Positions 23,953-37,878 are shown, counted from the first letter of the stretch. The stretch: 64,000 bases of DNA from Turnera subulata (GCA_028386065.3 JAKUCV010001329.1:159746-223745), one strand, 5' to 3'. Notes: generated by a model from the sequence alone, not told the origin. Numbers and translations are program-made.

Positions 23953-26442
23953 GTGTGCGTATAGGGCAGAGGAGGGTTAAGAGAGAAGGAGAAGAGTAAT
24001 AATATTGTAAGCAAATGTGAAATGTGAAGGGGGGTAACAAGGCAAAAGGCAATAAACGCTAGCACATAAGAAGCATGAAAAGATGCCCCCCAAGCTAAGG
24101 CGGACTCTTCAATGAGATGGGTAAAAGAATGAGACAGGTGCTTTTAGTACAACTATTATTTTCCAAGAAAGAAAAGGAAGGGAAGAAAGAATTGGGTTTT
24201 CTTAGCAGGAGAGGGAGAGAGAAAGAAAGCAAAGCAAAGAAAGAAAAGAAAAGAGAGAATCAAGAATCAATGAAATGAAAGGAAATAATTGTCTGTTGAA
24301 AGGCCACCACCAATACCAATACAGCCACCACCACCACCACCACAACCCAACACCATAAACTCTCTCTCTCTGTGTGTACGTACTATTTTACTACTTCCTT
24401 AAGCTGTGTGCTTCCCTCCCTGTGCCTTTGTCTTATCACCTTGCCCTTGTTGTCTTCTCGTCTCTTCTTATCCTCATCATCATCACACCATCTTCTTCCT
24501 TTCTTTCTTTCCTTGTTTTTGTGTATTTTCTGCCAACCACTTTTTTTCCCCTTGCCTTGCCTTTCCCTTGTTGCCTTGTTTGCTATGTCAATGCTTTGTT
24601 GTTGTTGTGTTATATATCTTTCTCTCCTTTTTGATATAGATAGAAAGAGAGATGGAGAGGGAGAGGGGAGAGAAAGAGATGCGATTGAGACGAATCAGTC
24701 CAAGAGAGAGACACCTTATTCTGCTCTTTCTTCCTTTGTTTTGTTTTGCCTTTGCCTTTCCTTTCTCTCCTCTTCTTCGCGTGGGGTTGGCTTTTCTTGA
24801 GGAGGAGTCTCGTGTTTGTTATCAACAACACCTATGCTACTTGTAGTTGATTGTACTTTGTGGCTATATATATATATAATTTACCAATTTTTTTCCTTCT
24901 TTATCTTTTCCTTGTTTTTTTTTTATTTAAAAAAGATTTTATTATTTCAAAGAAACATTGGTAGTAGTAGTAGTATTAGTCTAGCAGTAGTTTTGCATTG
25001 AAAAACTAGTACTAACAATAAATTAACAGGAGCTAAGCAAACTACTAATTAACAATATTATATTTTTGTATGGGAAGAAAGAGAAGAGGAAAAAAAGAAA
25101 TTTATTCAATGGCGTTGGTTAAAGGGTGATGTGTAGTTGTTGTAAGTTGTAAGGTGTGCAGGTCTATGCCGCTACCGCTGCCGCTGGGATTGTTTGTATT
25201 ATGGCCCATGCATCTTTCGCCACCAGCCTTTCTCTCTTTTTTTTTTTGTTGTTGCAAGTTCTCATAAGGGAATAATTAATAGTATGGTAAACAAATTTAC
25301 GAGTCTTTTTCTCTGTTGTTGTTTTGTTTTATAAATTGTATTATCCAATTTTGAATTTTCTTTTTTTGGGGTAGGATGAGCTAGGTGTGGTTTTGAATTG
25401 ATGGCACCCTTTGTGGGTAAGGCAAGGCAACCATCACGAACCTAAATAGAAGAGACAAAGTCTTACCAAGATTTAGATTTTTAGTTACTTGGTTTTACTT
25501 GTTCAGAACTTTCCACCAAGGATTTAGGTTTAAGCGTTTGCTTTGAAATTAAACACTCCCCCCTTTATTTCTGCTTTGCCTAATCTTCATCAATCTCATG
25601 ATGATTTTGGGTTTTGAGGATGTCAACAAATTAAATTTGGAGCACAGCTTATGTGGATCACCAGTTAGGAATTTAACATGTGTGATGTGTAGCACAATTA
25701 ATTAAATAGATATATGAAGGTTCTGTGTATGATGGTTTCATTTTGAAAATCTATTATCCACGCAACTTAAGGCAAGATTAATGCCGCCTACCCAAAAGTG
25801 AAAAATATGGAAATATAATTCATTTTTATCTTTCGTGAATTGTTTCACTTGGAGTATCACACTAAAACTAATCTTGGTTTTTGAAGATTCAAAAGTTTTA
25901 ACCACTGTGTCTTTTCTTTTTATTGGGCTAGGGATACCTTATCATAGAAAATAAAGAAATAAATTATCATTTATAATTACCACCCTCTTGATCTGATCTG
26001 ATTAGGAGCTTTTTGCTTGTTTTCTTCTCTTTCTTTATTAGTGATTGATCAAGATTACCCAGGACTATGCCAAATGATTAATCTGTACCTTGATAATTAG
26101 ATCCCTATCTTAAGGGTTCAACGAGAATATGGAAATTTCAAAATCTAATAAACGGATTAGTCATGCCATTTGATCAGTTTTCTTAATAGCAGTTTTAGAA
26201 GATAATATAATGTCCTCCATATTAGATGCGGTTCCCAGAAATAAGAAAGAAAAACGAATTACGCCAAATTTGCAGCTGAAAAGTTGGAAACATTTTTTTT
26301 TCAAAAATGGGTAAAATTCTAAAATAAATATTTGAAATCATGAACACAAAATCTTATTTCTCTTTTTGGTATACAGATATGTCATGTGAGGTTTGGATCA
26401 CTAATTAGCGTGCACAAATCATGAACTTAATTTTTGGAGAAA

Positions 26443-26486
26443 AAAAATATACATAATTTTTTTTTGAGAATAAAAATATACATAAT
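26443..26486 (-). mobile_element. Micro-retroposon: 14-bp insertion with 15-bp target duplication
   Basis: aaaaatatacataat is present at 26443-26457 and 26472-26486, enclosing only eight T plus gagaat. On the minus strand the insert reads ATTCTC followed by A residues. Confidence 0.65.
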
Positions 26487-27446
26487 CTTGTATATTCTTT
26501 TGTAGGTAAAATCTGGGTGATTAATTTTTTGAAGAGGTAATAAAGGGGAGAAAAACAGGAAAAACAAATCAAGTGATCCACGGGAGAGAAAAAAACTCAG
26601 TTGGTATTTGGTGATCTTCCCCAAAACCAAGAAGGATTATCAACTTTAATTAATGGAGGGTTAATTAAAGGAGGGAAGCCACCAAAAAGAGAGAAAGAGA
26701 GGAAGTGTGAAAGAGAGAGCTTGGAATGGCATCATGCAATTTGTCTTTCCTGAGGTCCCACTGAAGGGTAGGCTGCTCTATTGCCTCTCCCATAATCAAT
26801 CATTTCTAATTTCACAGCAAAAGAAAGAGTTTGTGGCAAAGTATTTAATTTACATATACAAAAAATGTCTTAATGAGCAGCTCAATTCAAGGCTAGCTAG
26901 TCTCTCGTTAAACCCATAATCACCCCTTGTTTTCTTCTCCCTATCTTGACAATCTTTCATTTTCTCTCTTAATTTCCTTGGTTTTGATTTCTTTGTTTAT
27001 TAGTGCTTTGGTATTACTATCCCTAGCGCTTATAAGAGATAAAAGGGAATCATTTTAATCAATATATGAATATATATGAGGTTACTATGTGATCATTGTA
27101 TTAACAATATTGTTCAACTTAATTGCCATATATATATGTACGGAACAGGCCTCCTGAGAATCTACTAATTAAAATCTTTGATGAGTTGACTATATATCTA
27201 TATAATTGATGGACTTATGTGTGAAACCATAACCAGATGGAATGAAGCCAATTCTATTAACTTCACACAGATTTTGCTAGATAATGAATCGATATATTAG
27301 CTCATGTACAGCTAAGACATAGATATGACCATTGATGTACGTAGTCCAAACAGACAAAACACGATTGAGACCAAATATTCAACATTTAATTTTCTAGAAC
27401 CCTGACCAGTTCTCTAGAAAATCTTATCAGATTCTATTATTTAGGA

Positions 27447-27466
27447 ATATATCTATATATATAGGA

Positions 27467-27498
<32 letters not shown>

Positions 27499-27528
27499 CT
27501 ATATATATATATACATATATATATATAT
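27447..27528. repeat. AT/GT microsatellite
   Basis: About 80 bp of mostly TA dinucleotides interrupted by gtgtgtgtc near 27491. Confidence 0.9.
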
Positions 27529-30500
27529 CCTACATTCCAACATAATACATAATTTTCTTTTTAGATTGAATCATTGTGCCAATTTATTTTTATAATAGTT
27601 TTAACAGATGTGTATTAGTGAGAAAAATATAACTATACTACTAAAAAATAGGTCTTTTACTAAGGAATTTACTATTATTGTGCAACCTATCAGGCTATCA
27701 CTGACCATGAATCATCGAAAATTCAGCAAAAGATTTGCATTAGCTAGGGTATTACTGATAAATATTGAAAATAAGATATCATCGAGCTAGTCGTCCCTTG
27801 ATTACATTCGATTTTATGCCAATTTTAGAATTTTCAAACAAATATTTCTTTATTGAATAATTCGACTGTGATTGGCTAGATATAGTAACTGCGGACGATA
27901 GAGAGATCGTTACCTGCCTAGCTAGTCCATGCTGATGAATTAATTAGTTTTTCTCTTCTTTTGCTTTTTTGATCAACATGCTTGTGAGTTTGTTGTTCAT
28001 TTGCAAACCCATAACATACTTGCATGTGACTTTCATAACCTTTGATCCCTTCTACTTATAAGTAGACTTCTCATATCACCGACATTGAACGATCGATGCA
28101 ATCTCTAGGAACCCATTTTTAACTTGGATGAATTGGTGAACATTATTGTTTTCACCAAGAAATTAAGGAAGCAATATTGCTTGTTTGACAAAAGAAAGGT
28201 AATTATAGTCTTCTTGACAATAGTGATGAAACTATAAAACACTTGTATATTAGTACTAATGGACTTTATTCGATCCCACAAGCGGCCGCAAGCAGGAAGT
28301 GCAAATAATATACTTTGATGTGAACAATGAGATTTCGAGGCTCTTGTTCAAGATAACTTTATACAACAAACAAAGAGAAGTGGTTTTCGAGTCAATGCAT
28401 AATAGGCAAAAAGTCAACCCACATATATGATCAAATTGTACAGCCTTGGAATTCTTAGCTATAATCTAACATGCATGTTCTTTTAGTTGTCTTTTGGTTT
28501 TGTCTCCTTGAATCTAATGCACTTATGCTTAGGGTTTGGGGCATGGGTTGTCATTTCTTTGGCGATGCTCTTGTTTCCTTTAAAATGTAGAGTTTCACAG
28601 CGATATCCAACAAAACTTGAAAAGAGAACTATGTTCCCGATTAAAATAAACAAAAGGTTTAAGCCTTGATGAAAAAGTTTAAGTAAGAGAAAAAAAAAAT
28701 GCAGCATGTGAACATGATTTTTCAACTTCTCCTTTGTTTTCTTGCCTGGTGCATGGTGGATGTAATAGACCTGTTATGAAAATTTCTTAAAGGTAATTAA
28801 TCATAAAAACATTGAACGGAACCGAGTAGTAATTAATTCCTCCAAGTTACCCAACAACCTGAAATCAAAATCATCGCGTTCCTTTTCTTTTAGAGGAAGA
28901 TGTAGTTAGTTTATATTATATAGTAAGTAATTAATTTCTTTCATCGAGAGAGCACTTGACCCTATATGCGGGTCATCATCATTTCCAAGCGATGTTTCAT
29001 AAAAACAGGAGCATTTCCTTGGGCTGTAGGACAACAACAACTTTGCTCAAGACATTTCTTTAATCCTAATCCAACCATTCTCTTCTATTCCCCTTGACCC
29101 ACGAACTCCCTGAACCACTCCCCATTTTCTAGGTTTTCCCCACTATATAAATACATTTCGTTTTCTTTCTTTAATTTCTTTACCCATTTTTTAATGAAAA
29201 TTCTTTATTTTAGTAATAAAAGACATTGGCATTGCGCTATGCATTTGCTAGTGGCAGCCTCCTACTCCTAGAATACGATATTGTACAATATTAACTACCG
29301 AGTATTGTGAATATTCTAACAATAGCAAGATGATAGGTCAAATCAAAGATGTTAAGAGGAAATAATAATAAATTTAGGGTATAGAACAACTACAGGCACA
29401 CCTCGAAAGAACCTCCATAGAAACAAGAAAAATGCGTGCACACTCAGAATAAACAAAATAATGAAGGGAACAGAAAGGTAGACATTTTTATTTATGATAA
29501 TGTCAGCAGAAGGGAGAAGGTGGGTCTGCTGTCCTGGGTGTGTGGTGCCATAATTTATGATAGTCTCGGTAAATTATGTAGTACTAGTAGCAAATAGTAC
29601 ACACTACACACACATATATAAATAATTTGTGCATCTGTTTTCTGTGATACGATAATGGAAGTCACAAGGGAAGGGAGAGGACCTCTCTCATGAGAGGTAG
29701 TAATAGGGAAGCAACATCACAGTGTGGGATGTGCTGGTGGTGGAGTACTGCTACTACTACTACTGGTGGGTGGGGTTCTCTCTTAGCTTCTTCGTTTTTG
29801 CTGCAAGAAAAGAACCATCAAACCTCCCCCCACACTGCAAATCCAACCTCTCCTCCCATTCATTGTGGGCACACTTTTGGTTTCTGGTGCCATCTATAGG
29901 GCCCCCCACCCACAATGTAACATATAGGGTTGTGCATTTTTTCCTTGTTGAATGCTGTTTCCCTTGATTTGGAGTGGTTAATTAATTAATTTCAGTGGAG
30001 AGGTTTTAGGGTTTTGTCCACGATTTTAGAATCTACATATATAGGCATAGCTAGATTTCTTTTTCTACGAAACAAATTAACCAAATTTATTTTTATCATT
30101 TTTTTTTCTTGTTATAAGAAGTTTAGGGGAGGGGAAATTATAACAATCCCTTTCAAGACTAAGAATTTTCTTGTTATAAGAATTTTACTAATTCAGCCAA
30201 CTTTTTCCTGGCCATTCATAACGTTTAAGTAAGAAAAATCTTAGATTAGCCAAATAGACGAGTTTAGATGAAGTTTGGTCCCACGATTAAACTGATTGAT
30301 ACAATTCCTATTAATGGCAAAGAGACCCAGAAAACGCCAGGTCCTAATTAACCAGAGATTTTCCCTTCACTTGCATTCTAATCAAACCACCCTAAATATC
30401 ACAGTACTCCGTTGCATTTTTATACCAAATGGGAAAAGAAGGGTATACTATTCATTTTTACTCCATACATGGAAAAAGATGTAGCACTAAACAACTTTAG

Positions 30501-31999
30501 TTAACAACAAAAGTCATAAATACGCAAAATCAGTGGTCCCATAAAAGAGAAGGATCATATAGATAGCAGAACAGCATCAGAATAATAAGAAAATTTTGCT
30601 AGTGTACAGGCTATCACATCAACATAACTGTATTACAGGGAGTTATATATGTCCACAATTTTCCATATATACAAAGTAGGCTACTAATGCAGGCATTCTC
30701 GTTGGTTCTGGCTTATCTGACACCATACCCTTAATTAAAGGTTGAATATATATTGGGACCAACTTTGAGGAGGAATAATGACTTTTTCACCGGAACAAGG
30801 AAAAAGATTTTTATTGGCCCATTTGGTTTTCTCCAACTTAGTTTACTGGAGATATATGCATTCTTCAAGATCCTTCGCATACTTTCTTCAAAAAGGGACG
30901 ATAGAAATTAATTATGGAGCATTCTGATGAGGTCTCCTTTTTTCTCTGCAGTGCAAAATGCCAAGTAAACTTCCTCATTCTTACATTAGTTTTTAAATAA
31001 TATTAAAGGCCAGAAATGAATAAAGGAAATGGTGGTGGTGACAGCAACATTGTGTAAGTTTCTTGTGATCTAATAATTAAGAGCATCATAATTAGGAAAT
31101 CTATAGCTCTGCTGTTAATTTGTCAAAAACTACTAACTCATCAGGATTGAAGATTTTTTCTAACAATTGTGGTGTAGTATCTGTATTCTTTTTATGCATT
31201 CAATTATACTAATAATTTCAAGGAAAACAATTGCATTCCATTATTTTAAGATTTCTTGATCACCAGTCCCTGTTGCAGGGAAAGGCCATCTTCCTATTTT
31301 TTTACTATAGGATGACAGTATTTTTACCCTCTCCTTCAAGTCTCTTTCCAAACATAGGCATTTACCGGATTCTTGTGCATGGTAAAAACCATCAAGGCAT
31401 GTTACATTCACATTAACTTGAGCGTGTCAATCTCCATGTACCCATTTCTTCAATTATTGAGTGGCCATGGCAATGAGAGTCTGTACACACGAAGTTGGTG
31501 CAGGCACAGTATTGCCATTCTCAAGACTGATTTCAACTTCGAAGAGCAAAAAGAAACAGTGCCTAAGATGTGACTTCTCCAACCACCCAGCCAAACAAAT
31601 TAGAGACAAATTACGGGAAAAAGAAAAGAAAATAATGTCGAGGGGAAAACTTGAATATATATTCAGAATCTGTAATTCTTTGGGACATGTGTGCACGCAT
31701 ATATAATATTACATATGTTTATTATATTTTCACTTCCAAAATCTATGATCCCATTTTTCTTTTTATCCATACTAGTAACTTCTCGCATGCTACTCGCATA
31801 AAGGTCCTTTTCATCCAATCTAACACACATCAGCTTTGTCATTGTTTTGTCAGAATTGCCATATGCTTCTGTATCGCCTGTTCATTGATAAATAATAAAT
31901 AGGAAAAATAATATACAAAACATGCATTAATTTCTCACCTATTTTCTTCTTGTCTTTTATTTTTTGTGAAATTTTTTTCTTGTCTTTTAGATATGTACA

Positions 32000-32002
<3 letters not shown>
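27529..32002. other. Intergenic, no gene seen
   Basis: AT-rich. A GC-richer island at about 29660-29930 includes a CTA repeat (about 29748-29765) but has no convincing coding frame. A 16-bp direct repeat (tttcttgttataagaa) at 30105-30120 and 30167-30182 encloses 46 bp with no A-tail. A micro-insertion lies at 31960-31976. Confidence 0.5.
31947..31989 (-). mobile_element. Micro-retroposon: 17-bp insertion with 13-bp target duplication
   Basis: ttcttgtctttta is present at 31947-31959 and 31977-31989, with a T-rich insert containing gtgaaa between them. Read on the minus strand this is TTTCAC followed by A residues. The T-rich context makes the exact borders uncertain. Confidence 0.5.

Positions 32003-32054
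<52 letters not shown>
32003..32054. repeat. (AT)26 microsatellite
   Basis: An uninterrupted AT dinucleotide run of about 52 bp, likely polymorphic. Confidence 0.95.
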
Positions 32055-32058
<4 letters not shown>

Positions 32059-35000
32059 TGGATTAATATCCCAAACTTAATAACTTCTAAAGATGAGCTT
32101 GAAATAATATAACAGACTCTCAAATTAAACAATTACTAATAATTATAAGGCATTGATTCTCACGACCTTTGTCTTCTTTTTAATATTGTGAATGAATTCA
32201 GCTTTTTTGGGTAATGAATTCAGAATATGGAGATTAAAGTCGTGGTCACATCCGAACCCCAGGCTACATGCCTCAATAAAATTTGCACGGATCGATTTAA
32301 TTGTTGCCAGAGGTGTTGTTTATGGTCCTACAAATTTGGATCCGTTATCGACATAGATGTTTTAAATTTTATATATTAGTTCGCCATTTTATGAATGAGA
32401 TATTTCGAGTTAAATTGTTAAAGCACATATTTTTCTACTGATTTAAGCTCGTCTAAGCTTTTCTTAATCATGATAGCATCACTAGATTAGAGACATTAAT
32501 TCTAATTAATACCTCTTTCTCCCAATAGCATAACCTAATATCCAAAAGTTCAAACAAACAAACAAAAATTGGATATTAGCATATATACTTGTTTCAATTA
32601 ATTGAAACATTTCTTTGTGGAACCCATCAAATCTTGCTTAGTCAATGTGAAATTTTTAGCTTTTTCTGTGAATTAATATATATTTATATTTAGAAGAAAA
32701 TGCTATGTATTTATATTAGTCAAGGAAGATCCATCGATCATGCATATATCTGTCCAGTGTCCATACTTTAATTTCTTAGATTGTTGAAAGAAAGCCGCTG
32801 GGACTCTCGATCGAAGGCCTGTTCTCACCCAAATTTATTTCCCCGCATAATTAGCACTCACTTATTTTGATTAGTTATCTCTTTTTAGTGAAAAATCACA
32901 TCGTTATCTTGTAATTAAATCGTGAGGTATAGAATATCATGACATGTACGCAGCCGATCGAAATTGATATGACCTATATATCTTCATCTTATGCTGATTC
33001 AATGTACCAGAAAGAAGAAAAGATATTAAATTTCACGGTCGGTCTCCAAATCCATCATCATTTTATCATAGATAAAGATTTAATCGGGATAAGTATGCAT
33101 GCAAAAGTTAGGCCAAATCATTCTCCTCAGTCGTATCCTTAATTGTTTCTTGGGAAACAAACAATTATCCTTTTCTGTCAAAAACAAAACACTATTTATA
33201 TATACTATCCAATAGAAAACAAGAATGGACACGTATATGACCTTAAGCAACGGTTATAAATTAGAAAACGATTTGCTTTAATTAATTTGATATTGAGCTG
33301 CCACGACTGTGATTTGGAGCCAACCACATAGGCTAATTAATTGTTCTAGCTAGCTACCTTAATTTTCATTACAACCACCAGGAGCACGAGGCATGACCCA
33401 AGACCCTTTCAATTTTCCCTATCCACACTCACAAGCAAGCAAGAACAATCGAATTAGCACCCCCAATTAGGCTCTTTTTATCTCTAGTGTATTGGCCTCT
33501 CAGGAATTTCTCAATCAAGGGGACCATATTGTAGGGTTTGGCTCCTAAGGAAGGAAGAATCAAGAATCAAGACAAGGGTTGGCATTTTTTTTCTTTGCAG
33601 AATAACTGTTGTTGATTGGAACTTTATGTTTTACATATATTGACTTGATGCCAACAACAAGAGAAGCTTCTTTTCACTTTCAAAGGTGCTAATGGAATAT
33701 ATAGTTATTATAATTTCATTTTTACCCAACTTCTCCTTTTTCCATTTTCTCTATTAATTAACACCTTGTGTATTGGGTAGCTTGTGTAAACGCGACATGG
33801 TATATTCGTGGTTGTAAAATTTGGAAAAAAATAAATTTACCCTCATAAGAAGTCACGAGTTTCCTTATCTTTAATTCAAGAAGAATCCAACAAGTTTTTT
33901 GAAAAAGTCATTTAATGTTTATTCCCTCTTTCTGAGTTTGAAAACTGGAGAGAGAGGAACGATGGAGACTGAGAGATCGCACCATTAAGGCTTTCCTTTT
34001 CATGATAATTTGTTTTTATAAAAACATTTTGTGATGGCCAATTTGCTTGCCTTGAAGGCATCCAATTCGCTGTAAATGCAAAAAACAGAAGGAACCCATT
34101 ACATAGATGGAAGTTTAAAACCTGAAATAATGTTAAGAAAAGGATTGGCACTTCAAATTTGGCTTTTATTGTGAAAATTTGGGTAGAGAAATTTGCTTGC
34201 CCTACATCTTTTTCATTTATTAGCTTTATCCAAGGAACCACGCAAACAATACAAAATTGGTTGAACGTCATTGCTTATGTTTTCTGGGCTGGATTTAGAA
34301 ATGTCATCATTAATTGGACGATGAAGCTAAAACAAAAACAAGAAAAAAGAAGAAGAAAAGAACAAATAAATATAGCCACAGGTTCCTCGTGCCCACGAAA
34401 CCAAGCAAATTGATGATGATCAATCAATCAATCCTCACGTTTTTTTTCTATTCCGCTAATAATTTCTTTGTTTGAATATACCCAAAAATTTGAATTGGAC
34501 AATGATTAATTTATTCTTTTTTAATCAAAATCGCTCTATATATATGTGGAAAAAGAATACTAATTTTGAAATTTTATCATGGCCGCCTAGTAAATGAATG
34601 TGTCATCTTCTTTTGGCCTTTTAACACTTGGCAATGCAAGATCACTATAATTAAATGGGTGCATAGCCGATCACTACTGATTTTAATGAACTTTATTTTT
34701 GGTCCAACAAACTGGGCTGTAACAACATATAGGTTTCCAATTCTTCTCAACTAAGCCTGAGAGAGATTGGAACCTAAATTATTAAATATAAAGTCAAATG
34801 ATTTTACCATATCTTGTGTATGCACTCGACAATCACCATTTATATATAAAGTTAGGCAATGCACTCATGACTTAGCAGAAGTTGCTTAATTATCCATTAA
34901 AAAACAATGAATTAGCAGAAGTTGGCAGATCATGTAGTACTCCTAAAGTCAAGGAATAGTACAAAAACCCTAATCGAAATCAACCCACCCCAGCTACCAC

Positions 35001-35403
35001 TAAAGATTCTCGATCCACGATGGTAAAAAAGCCTGACAAAGAAGATACATATATATTCCCTTGCTACCATATATTCACCATTATTCTATTTATAGGCAAA
35101 GAAGATATATACTATATTCACTATTATTCTAAAATTGTACACCTATTTCCTCTCTAAAAACTGAAGAATTTAATTCAAAAACTCCCCCACCAGTTGGCTC
35201 TGATATTTTCTGAGTGGTACATACATGCACATACCATAAAGTGAGGAGCAAGAAGTGATTTACCTTTTGGGTCATGGATTCCCCCATTTCTTTTGCGTCT
35301 TGAGGGGGCCAATGTACAGTATAGTAGTACAAAATATATTAGCTATATCACTACCAAATAATGATTCTTCTTCTTCAACTGTGCCATCAGAAGAGAGACG
35401 TGT
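32055..35403. other. Intergenic, no gene seen
   Basis: AT-rich. It holds a small direct-repeat insertion (aatgaattcag at 32191-32201 and 32213-32223 around cttttttgggt) and an imperfect local duplication at about 35037-35130. No coding or RNA gene was recognised. Confidence 0.5.
32191..32223 (-). mobile_element. Possible micro-retroposon: 11-bp insertion with 11-bp duplication
   Basis: aatgaattcag occurs at both ends of an 11-base insert, cttttttgggt. The T-run is only six bases, so a plain tandem-duplication error is also possible. Confidence 0.45.
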
Positions 35404-35411
35404 GATATTAT

Positions 35412-35753
35412 CAAGGTTATCAAAACCGGACCGGTTCGACCGGTTAACCGGGTTCAACCGCATTTTTAGCAAAGCCCCGGTCTGATTCACTGGAAAAAAC
35501 CCCTTGGTTATATAACCGCTTTGAACCGACCAGTTTTTAAGGTTCTTTGGGCAACCGGCCGGTTTTTTAAGGTTTTTGCCCGGTTATTCCCTTTGACAGC
35601 CGGTTGGATCATTTTTTTTTTTTTAAGAAGGTTGTTATTTTTTTATGTTATTTTTCAGCCTTTAAATGTAAAAATAGGAAAACGGTTGAACCCCGGTTTT
35701 ATTGATCGACTACCTTTGCCGGTTCGCTGCCCGGTCCGGTTTTCAAAACCTTG
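35412..35753. mobile_element. hAT-type MITE, copy B
   Basis: The 342-bp element starts CAAGGTTATCAAAACCGG and ends CCGGTTTTCAAAACCTTG. It is flanked by perfect gatattat at 35404-35411 and 35754-35761. It is nearly identical to copy A at 14332-14688. The perfect duplication and high copy-to-copy identity indicate recent activity, presumably mobilised by a hAT transposase encoded elsewhere. Confidence 0.95.
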
Positions 35754-35761
35754 GATATTAT

Positions 35762-37407
35762 AGAGATTGTAGCTACTGAAAAGATGGAAAAAAAAAATAC
35801 TGATATATACAAAACTATATATCTCCTCTTTCTAGCTGGGAAAACGAGACGCCATTAATAAGTTTCACGCGTCAGACACACACATGCAGTCTAAACCAAG
35901 AACAGAGAGCAAGCAAGCCCTTGATCTATCATGATCACCTATGATTCTCTTGGCCTTTTCAAATCTTTATTATTAGTATTTTTTCACACATCCCTGTGGT
36001 GAAGAAACCAACAAACGAATTGGTATATCTCTGGAATTGTATAGCAAAATCTACCAATTAATTTTCATTCATATGCTTTTTTTTGGGTTCACCTCAGTAT
36101 TGTATGATATTTAAACATACACATTGATTTTATATATTAGATATTAAAGCTGTATTTCCTTTTCTAAAGAAGCATTATATACATAGGATCTAAGGCATAT
36201 CTAAATCACTGTAAGTGATAACTGTTATAGTTCTGAAAATTAATATTGGGGGTATCCTTTGGTTGGCAACTTTACAAATGTCATATCTTTCCATAAGGAG
36301 TTAATTATCATGTGAAAAAAGTGAGATGAAAATTGGCTAGTCTAGTTAGTTGCAAATATAAAGTGAGATCCATCTCTTTCACTCTTTATCTAGATTTCTT
36401 TGGAGGTGTTAGATGAATGGAATAAGCAAGCCCACTTGTTGATGTTTCTCTTGTTCTTTCTTTGTTCTTCCCTTGGTTCTTGATGACGGGGGAATAGGTT
36501 AGGCTCTTTGCCATGAATGTTTTGGCTTCATTGGAAGCTGATGGTTAATATATTTATAGGCCGGGGATGTAGAGGTTAAGTCATTTTCAGATGGGGTACA
36601 TATGGGGCTATAAAATTAAGAGTGACATGTTTGGTTGTGGTCATTTTCACAACAAAAAAACACTCTTCTATTGCGTTATGTTTTGTGATATTGAAAATTT
36701 AATCCTCTCATACTGCCACATTCATTTCCTCGACATGTTAGAAGCTACATACATATTATTCCATGTGGGCTCTCCTTTTGCAATTTTCAAAAATATTAAA
36801 TACTTTTAACCACTTTGCAGAATTGTCATAACAAATATGGAGGAGGGGGTGATCACAATTGATGATAAAAACAAACTTGTATGTTGCCCAAACGGATGTG
36901 TTCAAAAGGCATCATCATGTTTCACACAATTGCAAATTTCATTTTCAATCAATTTGATCACCTAAGTTTGACTAATCAACTTATCCCCCTAATTAAGGTA
37001 CTGGACATTAACAGGTTTATTTAGGGGAAAACAAAGGCGGTGTGTGTAAAATATATAACTTGTAAGATATCTACTCTTATAGCATTTCGTTTGTAGTTTA
37101 TTAGAAGTCTAATCTTCATCCATCAGCAGAAAAAGAAGTCCACCATCTATGGTTACCGGCCACTTGGTGCACTACCTTCTCGTGAAGCAAAGGACAACTG
37201 ATAAAGTGTCACCAATGAAAGCAAAAACTTGATTTCGAGTGATTGATTCACTTCCAATTGCTACTATAGCTAATTAATATATTTCACTTTCGCGTGTTTC
37301 TTGATATTATCTGACTAGTTTTTTTTTTTTTTGATATAAAAAACTAGTTAGCTATGACTAGTTAATCGTCTTCTTAAATTTGAAACATGACATGACGGGT
37401 TTTACAA
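35762..37407. other. Intergenic, no gene seen
   Basis: AT-rich with no supported gene. It ends at the poly(A) tail of the LINE and contains a micro-insertion at 37321-37342. Confidence 0.55.
37314..37349 (-). mobile_element. Micro-retroposon: 22-bp insertion with 7-bp target duplication
   Basis: actagtt lies at 37314-37320 and 37343-37349, around a T-run plus gatataaaaa. On the minus strand it reads TATATC followed by about 12 A. A third actagtt lies a little further on (37358), so the short repeat alone is weak evidence. Confidence 0.45.
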
Positions 37408-37443
37408 TTTTTTTTTTTTTTAGGAAACGATGAATTTTATTGC

Positions 37444-37872
37444 TCAGCGAGCATGTATCCAGGACATATTGTCCTGAGTAAAAGCAATGAACTTTTCCTG
37501 ACGATAATCCAAAGCTAATTGGCAGATATGATGATCTGCCTTATTACAGTTTCTAGGAACAAAAGAAGAGGAAAAGGAATTAAAAGGCAAAGCTAGAGAA
37601 AATAAATCATCTAACAACACACCAAGAGGTGAGTTCAAGCAAGACTGAGATTGCAGCGCCTTGATAATCACTTGGTTGTCCATCTCCAATACAATATTCT
37701 CCAGCTGCATTTCCTTCACCAGTCCGAGGCCAAAACTGGCGGCATAGGCCTCCCCCAAGAGAGCATCAAAGATGGCTGGATAGAAGTTAACACCGACCAC
37801 CACCAATTGCCCACGATCATCCCGAAACCACAGCTGCCACTCCGATCCCCTGATCCGACCGAACAACCACAT
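37444..37872 (-). pseudogene. LINE RNase H-like domain (RVT_3), decayed
   Basis: This 142-residue frame contains FDALLGEAYAASFGLGLVKE, LENIVLEMDNQVIIKALQ and VPRNCNKADHHICQLAL, the usual blocks of the C-terminal RNase H of plant LINEs. It keeps the Glu of GEA and the Asp of EMDNQ. The frame differs from the reverse-transcriptase part, so a frameshift lies between about 37870 and 38006. Confidence 0.85.
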
Positions 37873-37878
37873 CAGTGT

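Larger units (their letters stand above)
23860..27446. other. 5' flank of the RING gene and intergenic DNA
   Basis: On the minus strand the sequence directly upstream of the RING gene has an ATC trinucleotide repeat (about 23865-23882), then long purine- or pyrimidine-rich tracts (24170-24270, 24360-24560, 24640-24780) typical of plant promoters and leaders. Open frames in these tracts are compositional. A GTA repeat lies near 24960. A micro-insertion is at 26458-26471. No other gene was found. Confidence 0.5.

Noticed and set aside
26700..26930. Possible plant microRNA precursor in a GC-richer patch
   Set aside because: No match to common conserved plant microRNAs by eye and no convincing foldback. 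The same look-through of the long intergenic tracts found none, but this was not an exhaustive folding search.
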